From the NCBI GenBank assembly GCA_001598975.1, contig BBXU01000611.1:1-50096 (forward strand): a DNA stretch of 50,096 nt, written 5' to 3'. How positions within the stretch are numbered: position 1 is the stretch's first letter; each line of letters opens with the position of its first letter. This stretch comes from Parachlorella kessleri. Its lineage: Eukaryota > Chlorophyta > Trebouxiophyceae > Chlorellales > Chlorellaceae. This document shows positions 27,301 through 39,500 of this stretch, in pieces. Position numbers and translations under genes: made by a program. Under the pieces are notes generated by a model. That model was not told where the DNA came from. It made no database searches and was given only the letters and a program-made list of their open reading frames with translations.

Positions 27301-28434
27301 ATATGCCTTGCAATTCCAGCCCTGCAGGCAGGCAGGCAAGTGCACACACCCATAACCTCAAGCAAAAGGCAGGCGCACTGGAGCATACTTGCCTATTATA
27401 GTCGTGGTACACAGTGCTTGAAGGCTGTAGTTACCAAAATTGGGCACGCACAGACTGGCAAATGGCCATTCAAGCCCCCACAAGGCTCTCAGTCAGCATC
27501 ATCAATGTGCGGCTCAATGACTTGCGCTCTCACACACCTAGTCTGTATTCAGCATCCGGAGGCACTCTGCTCCACACCACTGGCAGCGATACGTGCTGTG
27601 TGGTGGTGTTCGGGTCGAAGAACAGGAAGCCTGCAAGGGCCCGTGAGGGCAGAAACTGCTGCTGCGCTGGCGTCAGGAGAGATACAATGTAAAGCACAGT
27701 TGCTGGCTCGCTAAGATGCCCAGACACCAGCTGCACTGGGATTTGCACGGCCCCGCTGCTGCTGTTCCTGCCGCCGCCGCTACTACTGCCGCTGGTACTC
27801 GACGTGGGTGGATAGGCCACTATGTCAGGCACAAAGCCAAAGACTGGAGTGTCAATGTTTACATAAAGCTGAGCCGCAGGGTCAGACTGGTCCATCGTGA
27901 GCAGCGTACTGTCGCGCTCAGGCTGGATGTCTGCGTTGCTGGCACCACCGAGCCGCACCATGAGCAGCCCATCCTCAACGTCAAGCGCTGTCAGTAGCTC
28001 CAAAGCTGTCCGCAGCCGCACAAACTGCACGCCTGTCTGATTCGCACCCCAGGAGAGCTCTGTAGGAGTGAGCCACGCCTCGCTCTCTGCTTCCAGCCAT
28101 GCCGTGCTGTTCTGCTGGTCTTGCAAGGCCAGGCTCAGCTGTACGCGGACAGGCGCGGCTGCTGTGCCTAGGAGCTGAACCCCTAGCTGCACAGGCTCGG
28201 CACCAATCTCTCCCTCGCGCAGCACAACCAGGTCTCGCACCATTTGCAAGACTGGGCGCTCGCATCCCACCTGCGCAGCCAGCCAGTTGACGAGCTGTCT
28301 GCACAGCCTGGCGCAGCCAGGAGGCGAGCAGAAGGCGAACCAAAGTAAAGCGGCATTACCTGAGCCACCAAGAACAGCAGCACCACCCAGGCCTGCCGAA
28401 CAGCAGGCAGCTGCATTCTGGAGCTTCGTGCCAT
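21380..28434 (-). CDS. Type I membrane protein with ephrin-receptor-like Cys-rich region
   Basis: Function unknown; probably a cell-surface or endomembrane glycoprotein. About 17 exons give 1135 aa: 28434-28360, 28270-27538, 27321-27121, 27019-26960, 26846-26716, 26388-26173, 25937-25529, 25280-25103, 24951-24756, 24470-24260, 24088-23970, 23781-23573, 23274-23208, 22859-22731, 22396-22348, 22064-21961, 21700-21380. Residues 1-25 look like a signal peptide (QAWVVLLFLVAQ). The ectodomain is rich in beta-type sequence and N-glycosylation sites. Its start resembles Calx-beta repeats. Around 730-750, VVVIAEDGVTSNSYLVALHR resembles a cadherin-like beta-sandwich repeat. Residues 805-905 carry paired-Cys units (CTICPTGW, CTMCPPGTYA, CLPCKPGSY, CKHCIAGTYA) like ephrin-receptor/GCC2-GCC3 domains. 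One membrane helix (about 1057-1078) precedes a basic, Trp-rich tail. Weak points: the acceptor at 24951, both edges of the intron between 22731 and 22396, and two GC donors. Confidence 0.75.
22258..22278. repeat. CAGC tetranucleotide repeat
   Basis: Five tandem CAGC/CCAG units in the intron between 22348 and 22064 of the membrane protein gene. Confidence 0.7.
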
Positions 28435-28864
28435 TACATCCTGGCTGCGCTCCACAGCTGGGGTTGCATATTAATATTTATTCACAACACTGGGACTCTT
28501 TGGGAGCCAAGAAGCCTTGGCCTCAAACAAACGCGTCCACGGGTGATCACATGCACGCGCGATGCAATAGGGAGTACACAGACAGTGTGAGAGTATAACC
28601 GTCTTAAGTAGGTGGACCTTGCAGAAGTTGTTGCACAGCATTCATAGCATCTGGGGCGCCAGTATAGGTGGGGAACTGGCCAGGGCCAAAACGCAGGCCC
28701 CATCGGTCACAGCATCTTCACACTACTTACCATCACAATGTGCTGAACTGGCAGCGAACAAGGATGACGGGCTTCCCAGGCATCTCAGTGTGCACTTTCC
28801 ACGTGCATGTTGTCCTCACATGCGTGTGACCAAGCAGTCCTCACTAGCTCACTTGTGACCGATC
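28435..28864. promoter_or_regulatory. Putative bidirectional promoter region
   Basis: Only 430 bases separate the start codons of the membrane protein (minus) and the deacetylase (plus), so both promoters and leaders must fit here or overlap. A strikingly AT-rich patch containing the palindrome ATATTAATAT lies at about 28465-28483, next to the minus-strand start. No specific binding site was recognised. Confidence 0.45.
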
Positions 28865-31690
28865 ATGAATCTGAGCACTAAACTGCTCCACTTTGCTAGC
28901 TGGTGGATAGGCAGAGTGGGCAGCCACCCAGGACGCCAGCTTAGCTGCCGGGCCACACACACTGCAGGCAAGACCACATAAACCTGGTTAGCCTAGGTTC
29001 CTGTCTTACAATTCTGGTATTAACCAAGACAAGCCCCCACACATTGTGTAACACTGTGCAGGACGCTGTACAAGCGGCAGCACCAACGCGCCTTCCACCC
29101 AAGTTGCTCAGAACCTTAGGCTGGCAGTTGATGATGTGCCAGTCGTGTATCACCCCCTGTACAGTGCTCCCCAACTGCCTGGTCACCACAGGTTTCCGAT
29201 GGGTGTATTCCACTTGATACATAATGCCCTGCTAAACGCAGAAATCATCTGCCCAGAGCAGGTGGGTACTAACTTATCAAGTCACCATCCAGCACAGTCT
29301 CTCAGTTGTATACATGACTTGGTGGTGACAGTGACACATACTGAGCAAGCCATGCACGGTGTCAACCCTACAAACAAAGCTGCCAAGCTGTTGGTCGTAC
29401 TGCCAGTGAGATTCCTCTATGATTGCCTCCGTGCGGTCCTGCGTTTTTGCATGCAGGTCTTTGTCCCTTCCGCCCTCCCCAGCCAAGAGACACTAGAGCT
29501 TGCTCACGCTCCAGAGTATGTAGGGAGCTTTCTCCAAGGCACGTTTGATGAGCAGCACTTACGACGAATCGGGTTTGGAGAGGTCACCAGAAGTCAGACC
29601 CTTATAGACAGAACCCTGGCTGAGGTGGCAGGTGATCCTTGGTTCGTCTACCCTGCAGCTGCTCCCTCAATTTGAACAATACTGTCTAGAGGCATTGATG
29701 TTACACATGGGCTTTCTAGTCCCTTGTCGGCTGCATTAGTCTTGCTCCGCTGGGTGTGGGGTGCAGGCTCTTCGCATTGCTCACCTGGCAGTGGCACCCA
29801 TGTTAACCCCTGCCAGGCAAATGTTGCTGCAGGCACTTTGCTGACAGCGGAGCTTGCCCTGGAGCATGGCCTGGCCTGCAACACGGCTGGCGGCACGCAC
29901 CACGCTTTCCCAGCTCATGGCTCTGGCTTTTGCATACTGAACGACCTGGCAATAACGGCGGAGTATCTGCTGCGTCTGGGAACGGTGCAGCGGGTCCTAA
30001 TTCTCGACCTGGACGTACATCAGGCACGTGATATTGTGGGACATTGTGATGGCAATACCTAGCCAATGGAATGTGCCTTCTGTGTCGGCTGGACTCTGTA
30101 GCATTGTGAGTATGAGTCTCATTATGAGCGACACTATAACCGCCCGTTATAGACCAGGCTTTGCACATTAGAACTTACACATAGGCAGCCTGCCCTCCCC
30201 CTCATGCTATGGCAACAAGGAAGGGGCAGTGGCCAATTTTCATGTGTGTCCCTCGCTCCCCTCGCCACCCTGCAGGGGGACGGCACCGCCGCCATCTTCC
30301 AGGGGCGCAGCGATGTCTTCACCCTCAGCGTGCACGCTGAGCGCAACTTTCCGTCTAGGAAACAGCGAAGCCACCTGGATGTGGGGCTCCCTGACGGCAC
30401 TGGGGATGCGGAGTACCTAGGGTGGGTGATCACTACATCAATACACCGTTTTCCATTGCCTAGGGTAGGTGATCAATCAATCGATTCTCTTGCCACGGCA
30501 GCACCACAGGATGCGCCGTAGATGCGATTGTGCTGACCAAAACGGACATAATGAGAAGACAAAGGTAGGTAAGCGTTGCCTATGCCTCCACCCGGCCCTT
30601 GTGCCAGGAGCAACCCTTTTCTCGAGCTTCCAAGCTACCCGGGCATACGGCTGTCAGGAGCCGGCGGCGGCGCAAACCATGGGCCATGTGGGCTCCGTTG
30701 AGGAAATTCATGTGTCACTCACATGTCATATGTCTCTCACATGACTACATCTAAAGACCAGCGCAGTTACCTACCAGATGGGCCTGCATAAGGGCAAGTT
30801 ATAGTGCAGGCGCCAAGTGTTTCGCTATCAAAGCTGTCAATGGTGACCTGCCCAACATGTAAGCCCTGCCGCCGCCAGTGGGCTTGCCTGCTACTACTCA
30901 TGTTGCAGCAGCTAGTTGCATCGGCCAGTGCCTTGCTGCACGCAGGACACTCAGCGAGGTTCTCCCAGGAATCTTGCAAAGCTTCAGGCCGGACCTGGTG
31001 CTGTATGATGCTGGGGTGGACCCACATGAGGATGACGAGCTAGGCAGGCTGGCCTTGACTGATGAGGGCCTGCAGCGGAGGGAGCTGCTGGTGGGTGAAG
31101 GTGGCAGAATCCTGGTCTTTTTGTTGAGGGTGCTGGTGCTGGTGGGTGAAGATTGTGGTGGCTTGGGTGTTTCTTGACTGCTTGTGGTGGTGACAGACAG
31201 TGCGAGCTGTGGGCAAGAGGGAGAGTGGACCTGGCTTAGGAAGGGGCCGTGCAGGGGACGGTATGGGTGTGGCAGGCTGCCCAAGGCTGCGAAGTGGGCT
31301 TTCTCGCTAGTGGGCTTGAAGCGGTTCTCGTGCAGGTGTAAAAGCTGACACAGGGAGAAATCACAAATACTGTATTTGCGCTGGTGTGTGTTGCTCTCTA
31401 CCAGCGATGCCCTGAGCGCTTGGAGCAGTGCCCATTTCGAGACCGTGGATTTCAGGCGCGGTTTCACAGTCCCAAAGCATTTACGAGCTGTTGTTAAGAT
31501 GGCAGCCACTGCCACGCAGCTGACTGGTGCTTGCCACTGCTTGCAGGTGCTGGACACCTGCCTGGGCCATGGCGTGCCCGTGGCTGGGTGTGTTGGTGGT
31601 GGCTATCACAAGGACCTACACTGGCTTGCCCAGAGGCACACATTCCTACACAGGGCAGCCACCCAGCTGTGGCAGGCGCGCCGGCTGTAG
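28865..31690 (+). CDS. Class IV (HDAC11/AcuC-like) zinc-dependent deacetylase
   Basis: Removes acetyl groups from lysines of histones or other proteins through a Zn2+ site. Seven exons join in phase to 367 aa: 28865-28967, 29062-29261, 29457-29631, 29833-30023, 30276-30421, 30946-31090, 31547-31690 (TAG). The fold starts at VVYHPLYSAPQLPGHHRFPM. Active-site residues are present: His182-His183 (GGTHHAF), Asp220 and His222 (DLDVHQGDGTA), Asp293 (LVLYDAGVD) and Tyr340 (GGGYHKD). The short single domain and this motif set match plant HDA2/animal HDAC11 and bacterial homologues. The fourth intron starts with GC (30024), fixed by the invariant DVHQ/GDGT junction. The first exon (MNLSTKLLHFASWWIGRVGS...) is Arg/Ser-rich with one acidic residue or fewer and reads like an organelle transit peptide, but it rests on phase match and a GC donor only. 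Start confidence is therefore low; the catalytic domain is sure. Confidence 0.9.
30411..30475 (+). repeat. Tandem copy of a donor site in the deacetylase gene
   Basis: The exon-intron edge CCTAGGGTGGGTGATCA (30416 onward) recurs 43 bases later as CCTAGGGTAGGTGATCA (30459 onward), inside the intron, including a second usable GT. Confidence 0.65.
31085..31151 (+). repeat. Tandem copy of a second deacetylase donor site
   Basis: GCTGCTGGTGGGTGAAG at the end of exon 6 (GT at 31091) recurs 51 bases downstream as GGTGCTGGTGGGTGAAG (GT at 31142) within the intron. Confidence 0.6.
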
Positions 31691-33512
31691 CTGAGAAATT
31701 GATGGCCTGTCTGGGCATTGCTGTCTCCGTGACATCGTCCTCAGGTGCGGCTTGGCTGTCAAGCGCGAAGTTTAGAAGGTCTGGAGCTTCGCTGTCGATG
31801 TGGCAGGCAGTGCAAAATGAGGAGGGATAGCGTGAACTGTATTGCCTTGATGCAGTTTATGCTCTGGGGCATAGAGTTAGAGCAGGCAATGCTAGGATAC
31901 CGTGTTAGAGTCAGGGCGCCCAGTTAGGTCAGCTGTTCAGGTGGGTTTGCCCGTTCTCTGCTTAGTGTCCCCTTGTGAGTATGTCATCAAAGCCCTTTGG
32001 CCCCTTCCCTCACAAACGCAGGCTGACATCCAAGTGCCTTGCTTTTGCCACTTGGCCTTTATGTATTTGGTCATCTGCATGGTCGTGTTTTTGTGGCAGC
32101 TTTGCAGCTCCTCCCACAGATGCATGGTGCATAGGCAATGGCAGTCTCACACCATAGCCCCTCCCCCAAGCAACAATTGCATGCTGAGCACCCATAGTCT
32201 GCGGCTGTGTTACTGGCAGAGCCCCCTCCAGGGCCCAAGCCGGGCCACTTTCAAGCGTGAGGTTCCTCAACGGGCTGGTATGGACCAGGAAGGGCTGGGT
32301 AAGAGGCACTTGCTTGCTTGGCCGGGCAGCGTCTCCAGAGACTCTAACCAACCATTGTCAATACATAGGAGGGTCACAAATGGTACTCCACAAACCAGTT
32401 CAACTGGGAAATTCCCCTGGCAGGGACACTCGAAACTGGACAGGTTGGCTTGTGCAGGCTACCAAGGGGCGGCACAGCTGCTGAGGTTCTCTCTATCCAT
32501 CGAACTGGTTCAACTACTAGTCCTCCTAGGTCTTGGGCAGCAGGTCAGCGCTTTCACACAAACACATGCATGGACTACCCCGTAAAGTGCCATGCAACCC
32601 AGCAGTACCTCACAAAAGATTGTCCCTAGCTTTATACTCAGACCTAGTCGCCTTGCAATGCATTGCGATGTCCTGAGTGCTATAAATCCAGAGGGGGTTT
32701 GATGTTGGGGTTTCCAGCCCTGTGGCCGACGGAGCTGCTTTCTTCACCTCTCTTTCTTTCTTCCTGGTTATACGAACCTGCCTTTGTGTCGTGCACCTTG
32801 CCAGGTGGCCCTGCTGGGTGGCGAAGGCTGCCCTGCCGTTTTCCCAACCAAGGGCAACTCTCAACAGTGCCGGCCAAGCTCCCCAGGCATCCCACATTCC
32901 GCAGCATCTGCAGCAGGCATCCAACCTTGGACTGACGGATCAGGCAGCTTACTGCTTGAAGGACGGCCTTCCCGGTCAGGCAGCGCTCCAGGACATGAGT
33001 ACGCTCCCATCCTTCGTCAACGCCGTCGAAGGCAAAGGCAGCGACCCACCAGGGGCGGGGGAAAGTTACCATGACGAGGCGGGCAGTGTCCATGGTGGGT
33101 TGCAAGACAGGGGTTGGGACTAAGCATGCTCTCAAGCCTGTAAGGGACTTGCACTGCAACCTGCACTGGAGTGAACCTCAGTCTGGTGGAGCCGTGTATC
33201 AGGGCACAGCTCTTCCTACATTCTTAACCTCACCCAGGTTGCACATGGGAAAGCCTGCAACCTCGGCCCGGGGCTTTGTTAAGTAGCAATAAGGCCGAGA
33301 GTGGATGGACCCCTGTCATCTTCCGAGTATCTGTGCCCCCGCATTTCTGGTTCTGGTCTGTCCTACTGCACTGGGGGGTGACACAGTGGTCTGTTTTAGG
33401 GTTAATAAATAGGGAACTTTTAAACGCTCGGAGGGAGCAGAGGAGATTCTGGCCTTCCCTGAGGCAACCCACACTACACTATGATGGCAATAATTGTGAC
33501 CTAACTGCACAG
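31691..33512. other. Long gap before the SANT protein; upstream exon(s) probably hidden here
   Basis: No convincing gene. The region should contain the deacetylase 3' end and the promoter and first exon(s) of the SANT/winged-helix gene, whose first exon I could not place. A plus-strand open frame runs from 33276 into the first recognised exon but has no in-frame ATG before it. A minus-strand open frame at 32680-33159 shows no recognisable domain. Confidence 0.45.
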
Positions 33513-36500
33513 CTCGCTCGTGCTGCAGAGGCATCAGCAGCAGCGTATGCGGATGGACCTCGGGCGAAGCGCCGTCGGCTGCAAGGAACTGAGGAGGGGG
33601 AGCAGGGGCAAAGCCCACAACAGCTGTCTGACGGGGCGCTAGCGCTGGCCTTGCAGCAGGCGCAGCAGCAGGCAGGGGAGCTTGTTGGCCACCATGGCGC
33701 TCAAGAGTACGCGGCAGAGACGGCGTCAGATGGTGGACTGCATGAAAGCCACCTCCCACAGCACCACATGCAGCAGCATGGGGAGGAGGCAGGGCAATTG
33801 CAGCGGCAGCAGCACGCGGCTGAGCACGATCGGCAGCATCAGGAGCAGCATGATATGGGTCATGACATGCATGACGTCATGCTGGTGCAGCAGCAGCTGA
33901 TGGCGCAGATGCAGCAGCAGCATGACCAGGTGCGAGTTGACGGCTGTACTGCTCGTCACTATTCACTGGGGCCTTCTGGTATGTGCCAGCCTATTGGCTT
34001 GGTAGTGCTGGCTATTTGGCATGGCTGCTGGCAATTTTCCGGCTGCCGCCTGTTCAGGCCTGGAAACCGTTGCTGTTCTGTAAGTGTTCCAGGCCCCGGT
34101 GTTATGCAGTAAGACTCATGGCCTTTGAAGCACTGCTTTCTCCCCATATTTTGTGCAGCAACTGGGTTTGGAGCAGCAGCAGCAGCAGTATGGCCATCCA
34201 GCGGTGGAGCTCCACTATCAGGTGACGCCTACGGAAGGTCATTCCGAGCAGCAGCAGGGCCCCACCGCTCAGCAAGTGGCCGCCGCAGCCGCGGCAGCAG
34301 GGCTGGACGCGCAGCAGGCGCTGGCAGAGCACGCCGCGGCCCAGCAGGCGCAGCAGCAGCAGCAGGGCCAGCACGCCATGACGGTGGCGCTGCCCATCCT
34401 GGGGGCGGCTGAGATGCCACAGCTGGCGTTTGACCCCGCGGCGATTGCGGCTGCGACTGCCGCGGGGGCGGCTGTGACCATACCCCTGTCCATGCTGGAA
34501 GGGCTGACGCCGGAGGCGCTGCAGATGCTGGGTGCCGGCAATGGTGGGTGGGCCTTGGTGGTGGAGCACCGCTCCAGTGCCCCCAATGCCTCGTTGGGGT
34601 GATCTGGTGCTGCTGTGGAGTTTTTAAGCGTTTTTCTCGAGATGCCATTTCAACACAATGCATTTCAAGCCTGGTCAGTACTGACCTGCTGCCTTGATGG
34701 CCCTCCTACACGCTACTCGCCCTCCTGTACAAGGGCTGATGCTCTGTGGCGCCCGCTGAATCATCTAGCACCACGTATCGTTCTTATGATTGCATCTAGG
34801 TTCAGCAGTCAGACAGGGGAAAGAGGCAACATATCCCTAGCCTATTCCCCGCACTACCTGGCTCCTCTACTTCTCCACATGAAGCCAACCGCAAACCTGC
34901 ACGGGCGTGTCTGCAGGGCTGAGCTTAGTGGCGGGTCCGGGGGGTGGCTTTCCCCTGGGCCAGCTGGGGGGCCAGGGCGGGGCTGAGGGGCTGGCAGACC
35001 CCTCCATGCAGTACAAGAACTGGTGGGACGAGGAGCATGAGAAGGCAAGTGCTGGGAAGGGGCCAGCAGGTGTTTTGTTTGTGGAAAGGGGCTTGGAGGG
35101 GTGGCAAGGGCCCACCCGTGCGCAGTATACGAACTGGTGGGACGAGGGCACGAGAAGGCAAGGGCTGGGAAGGGGCCAGCAGGTGTGTTGGAAAGGGGCT
35201 TGGAGGGGCTGGCAAGGGCCAAGTCGTGCGCAGAACAAAAACTGGTGGGACGAGGAGCATGAGAAGGCAAGTGCTGTGAGGTAGGATGAGATACCCCAGC
35301 AATTCTCTCACCCCCATGCCTTGTGCGCTCTATGAAGCTGCAGGAGCTGCTGGAGCTGGTCGACAACCGCGGCGACATAATATTTATAATAATTTTTTGA
35401 CAGATGTTCAGCAAGTGGGTAACCTAATTGATACTGAAGCAAGGCTGCAGGAGCTGCTGGAGCTGGTCAACAACCGCGAATACTGCAAGCAGCGGCTGGG
35501 CACGGAGGACCTGGACTGGACGCTGCTGGAGCAGCACTTCAACCGCTCCCAGAACGCGCTGCGCAAGAAGTACTGGATGCTGAGCAAGCAGCAGCAGGCG
35601 GCGCAGGCGCAGCAGGCGGGGGCGCAGCAGGCGCAGCAGCAGCCCGGCAGAGGCGCAGCGGGCCCGGGTGAGCCGGTCCAACACGTACGCCTGGGGGTGC
35701 TTGGGGCTGTAGGTTTGTGTGAGTGTTCGAGTGCTCTTAAGTGCTCCTGGGTGCCTACCTGTTGGCGGCGGGGGACGGGCGGGGTCACGTTCCAGTGGAG
35801 CAGCAGGGGGCGCTGGAGGCCCGAATGGTGCGGTATACATAGCAGGTGTAGCAAGTGGCACGGGCAGGGGATGCTGCTGTTGGCAGGATTGGCCAGGGGG
35901 CACCTCTGCAGTATGTGTGTGGGGGGGTGTAGGGGGTCCCCTGGAAGCCACCAGGAAGGGTGGAGGAGGACATCGGCTAGGCTTTATTTTTCGTCAATTC
36001 CTGCCAAGTGAGGAGGCGCACGGCGCCCCCCCCCTTCTGGCTGCTCCGCATCTTGTTTACACATCACGTTGTAACACTCCTGTGATAACCAAAGAACATG
36101 CCCTCATTCTCTTGTCCTTTTATGTTTTTCTTCGTTCACTGCAGGCTCCACCAGCTCCGGCGGCGCCGCCACGACCACCAGCGCCACAACCGCCGCCGCG
36201 GCGGGCGGCGGCAAGCAGCGTGCCGAGCGGAAGAACTGGACGGAGGCGGAGGCTGCGGAGCTGCTGCGCTTCACGCAGGACCCCGCCTACATGCGCGAGA
36301 AGATGGGGCAGGACGACCTGGACTGGGAGGTGGGTGGGTTCGTTTGGTGTTGTGCCTCCTCGTCTTTCTCGGGTGCCTCTCGACTGGCTCGGGCCCTAAG
36401 GAAGGTCCTGAGGAAGGTTCGGACGGGATGCAAGGGCGATGTCAGAAGAGATGCGGGGAGTTGCCGGGCAGGGGAGGCAGGGACCTTGCTTTGATGGGCG

Positions 36501-39500
36501 CTGGGGTGTGGGTGTGTGGGTCTAAGTTGGCATGGAACAGTAGGGGTGGGTGGGGAGGGCTGCTGTATGGACACCATGGAGGAGCCGACATGCATCTGTA
36601 CATGCATATATGCGTACACGAGGGATTCAGCCTATGACACCTGGCATGGGCTGCTGGTGGGTGTGGAAGGCCGGCTGGCACTGGGTGTCTGAGGTGGATG
36701 TGGCCGGCGTTCTGTGCCTTTATGCCTGCCGCTCTCACACGAGCACCGCCGCCTGCTGCCAGCGTCATGTAGGAGTTTCGTTGGGAAGGGGACAGCTCGC
36801 TCGTTGCTGACGGTGCCTTGGTACTATCAGTCGTGCGCTATACTGCTGCTGTGAATCTTGCATGATGTAGTTTCTCACTGGCTGTACCAGGTGTCCCATG
36901 CAGGCCGTGGCATCCTACTTCAAGACGTCCATCGCCACCGTAAAGAGAAAGTACCGCCACCTGCTGGAGCAGCAGCAGCTGGCAGCACAGGCGCAGGTGG
37001 GGCGGGCCCTGAGATGGACGGACGGTGGTATGGGTTGGCAGCGGCAGGGTAGGGGGCTGTCTGTTGCTATGGCGTGCCGCTTCGTGCTGTTCAGGCAGGC
37101 CCCACAATTGCCCGAAGCCAGCATATGTGGCACTCTGGCCCTGGCCGTACGTTTCCTGGCAGTACGTGTGCCTTACGGCAGCACGTGCGTCAGAGCTTTG
37201 CATTGTTGGTGCTGTGTGCGCTCAGCTTTGCGTTATTGGTGCTGTGGGCGCTCAGCATTGCACTGTTGGTGTTGTGTGCCCTCAGCGTTGCACTGTTTAT
37301 GTTGTCTGCGCTCAAATTTGAGTGGTAAGTGCTGGTTGCCGAGCTTTACGTTGCTGGTGTTGTATGTGCACAGGCGCAGCAGCTGGCAGCGGCAGCCTCC
37401 CTGGGGCTAGCTCCCCACCACCACCAGCTGGCAGGCCAGCCCGGCTTCCCTCCGCCGGCGCCAGGCGAAAAAAGTGAGTGACCTGCCGCTGTGTGTGTCC
37501 GACTCCTATGTGCCAGAGATAATGATGTGCAAGTCAAGCCAGGCTGTGCCGGGGGGGTCAGTCAGAGATTTTTCCGCTCCTTCAGGTGACAACACACCTT
37601 GTATATCGCTTTGCAGGCTCTGCGTGCGGTAGAGGTTGCCGCCTTTTGGTAACCTCTTGCAGAGAGCTTGAGGCAGCAGTGTTGTCCGGAACCTGTGTGT
37701 GCTCGGTGTTACCTGGCTGATTGGTGTCTTTATCAATGGTAGCAGGCATTGCGAACTAAAGAGAGGTAGGGGGGGACGTTGCTGATGTGGCTGATGCACT
37801 TCGGCTCTGGGGCTTGTCTTTGCTGCAGGCAAGCGGCAGCACCACCGCAAGAATGTGCCCTACCGGTGGATGATAGTCACCGCACTGTCAGGGATGGACA
37901 ACATGGAGGGGACAGCGCTGGAGGTAGGGCCAGGTGTCCCACCCATTCATTCCCCTAGTTCTAGGAACAGGTTTCAGCAGGGGGCGTGCTGGTTGGAAGG
38001 GCTGGCAGCGTTTGTACTGCGGACCTCAGACTGCTGCAAGACAGGTGGTGAGCGCTATGCTGCTGAGGTTTCTGGCTTGGGCTTGGTTCATTCTAAGCAA
38101 TAGCATGTTTTTTAAAATCTTTAAAAAACAATGAAGCTATTCTTGATTAATTCTCTTAATCAAGAAAAGAATTAATAATATGGGATCTCTGCATCGAGGG
38201 CGAGATGTCCTGCCTGCCTGCCTGCCTGCCTGCAGATCTTTGCCAGGATCGAGAGCTCGCCCCAGTTTGTAGACCAGCTGGACACGCGCATCATGCCAGG
38301 CACGAAGCATGTGCCACGGTAAGCCCACCTGCTGGGCCCACCCTCCACACCTGCTCGCCGCTGCTGGCACTGGCTGCAAAGCCTTGTCGTGATGCTCACA
38401 CGCATCACTTGTGTTTGCCTTCCCTGCTGTAATGCTGATCCCACTGGACGCAATTGCCTGCCTGGATGCTGGCAACAACTTGATGCAGCCAGCTCCTCCA
38501 GGCTTGGGCTGCTGTGGCCGTGTCCCGTGTCCTCACCTGTGCCATTCTTACGCAGCGGACGGACGGCTTTGCATAGCCAAGCATGCTGCTGCACAAGTTG
38601 GTGTACCGTGCCGGGGGAGGGTTGTTGGCCCAAGGAGTCACCATTTGCCCCATGGTCTTCCTGTCCTTTACGTGTTGGAGGATCGTGGAATCGGTGTCGG
38701 ATGCACATCGGATGCAGGTGGAAGATCCAGGTGCGGAAGGTGCTCAGCGCCGACAACATCTTCATCAACACGGGGCGCAAGCACAAGCATGAAACCATCT
38801 GGAGGCTGGACCCTGCAGTCAATACTGGAGGGGCGCAGGTGGGTGGTTGGGGCAGATTCTGGGTGGCATGGATGGTGAGCGCCTTTTTCTGGTCTGTCGT
38901 GATGTCGTCAGGCATGTGCGGTTGGCCGACAGGTGCCACCGGCAAGATTTTGGGGAACAGGGTGCTGTACCGGCAGTTGGTAGGGGTTTAGGATGCTTCC
39001 ATGCAGCTGCGTTTTGCCACCTGCTGCTCCATGCATGGAGTTGGGTGTGCTGGGGTGATCATCTGCACACTATAGGGGATCTCCAGCTGCTCTCAAGCCT
39101 GCGAATGGCCGCCCGAGCAACCTCTGTGCCCCGCCTGTGTGGCTGCTGCAGAGCGATAGAAGCCGGCAGCGGGGACCCCGCTCTTCCTTGTCTCCTCCAG
39201 CACCCGGCGGCCATGAACCGTCGCCAGACATGGCAACCAGCGTTGCCGCCGCCGCCGCAGTCGGCGCCCCGATGGACATGGCAGGAGCAGCAGCAGCAGC
39301 CGCAGCGGCGGCGGCAGCAGTGGGCATGGGCGGCGGCGCAGGCGCCTCAGCGGGGCACGCACAGCATGCTGCGCTTGCGGCGGCGGGAGAGCACCACCTG
39401 GGGTTGTTGCATGAGCAGTTACAGCACCTGCCGGCGGGGGCGCCGGGGCTCAGCATGGAGCACCTTCTGGGCTCAGGTAAGGAAGGATGAGTAAAATTCT

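Noticed and set aside
32680..33159. Minus-strand open frame of 159 codons with LERCLTGKAV, faintly like a retrotransposon gag
   Set aside because: Only a few residues fit, no zinc knuckle or pol sequence adjoins, and it could be a chance frame in GC-rich DNA.
33276..33512. Upstream extension of the first SANT-gene exon as coding
   Set aside because: The frame is open but has no ATG and no nuclear-protein-like sequence; an acceptor at 33512 explains the exon start better.
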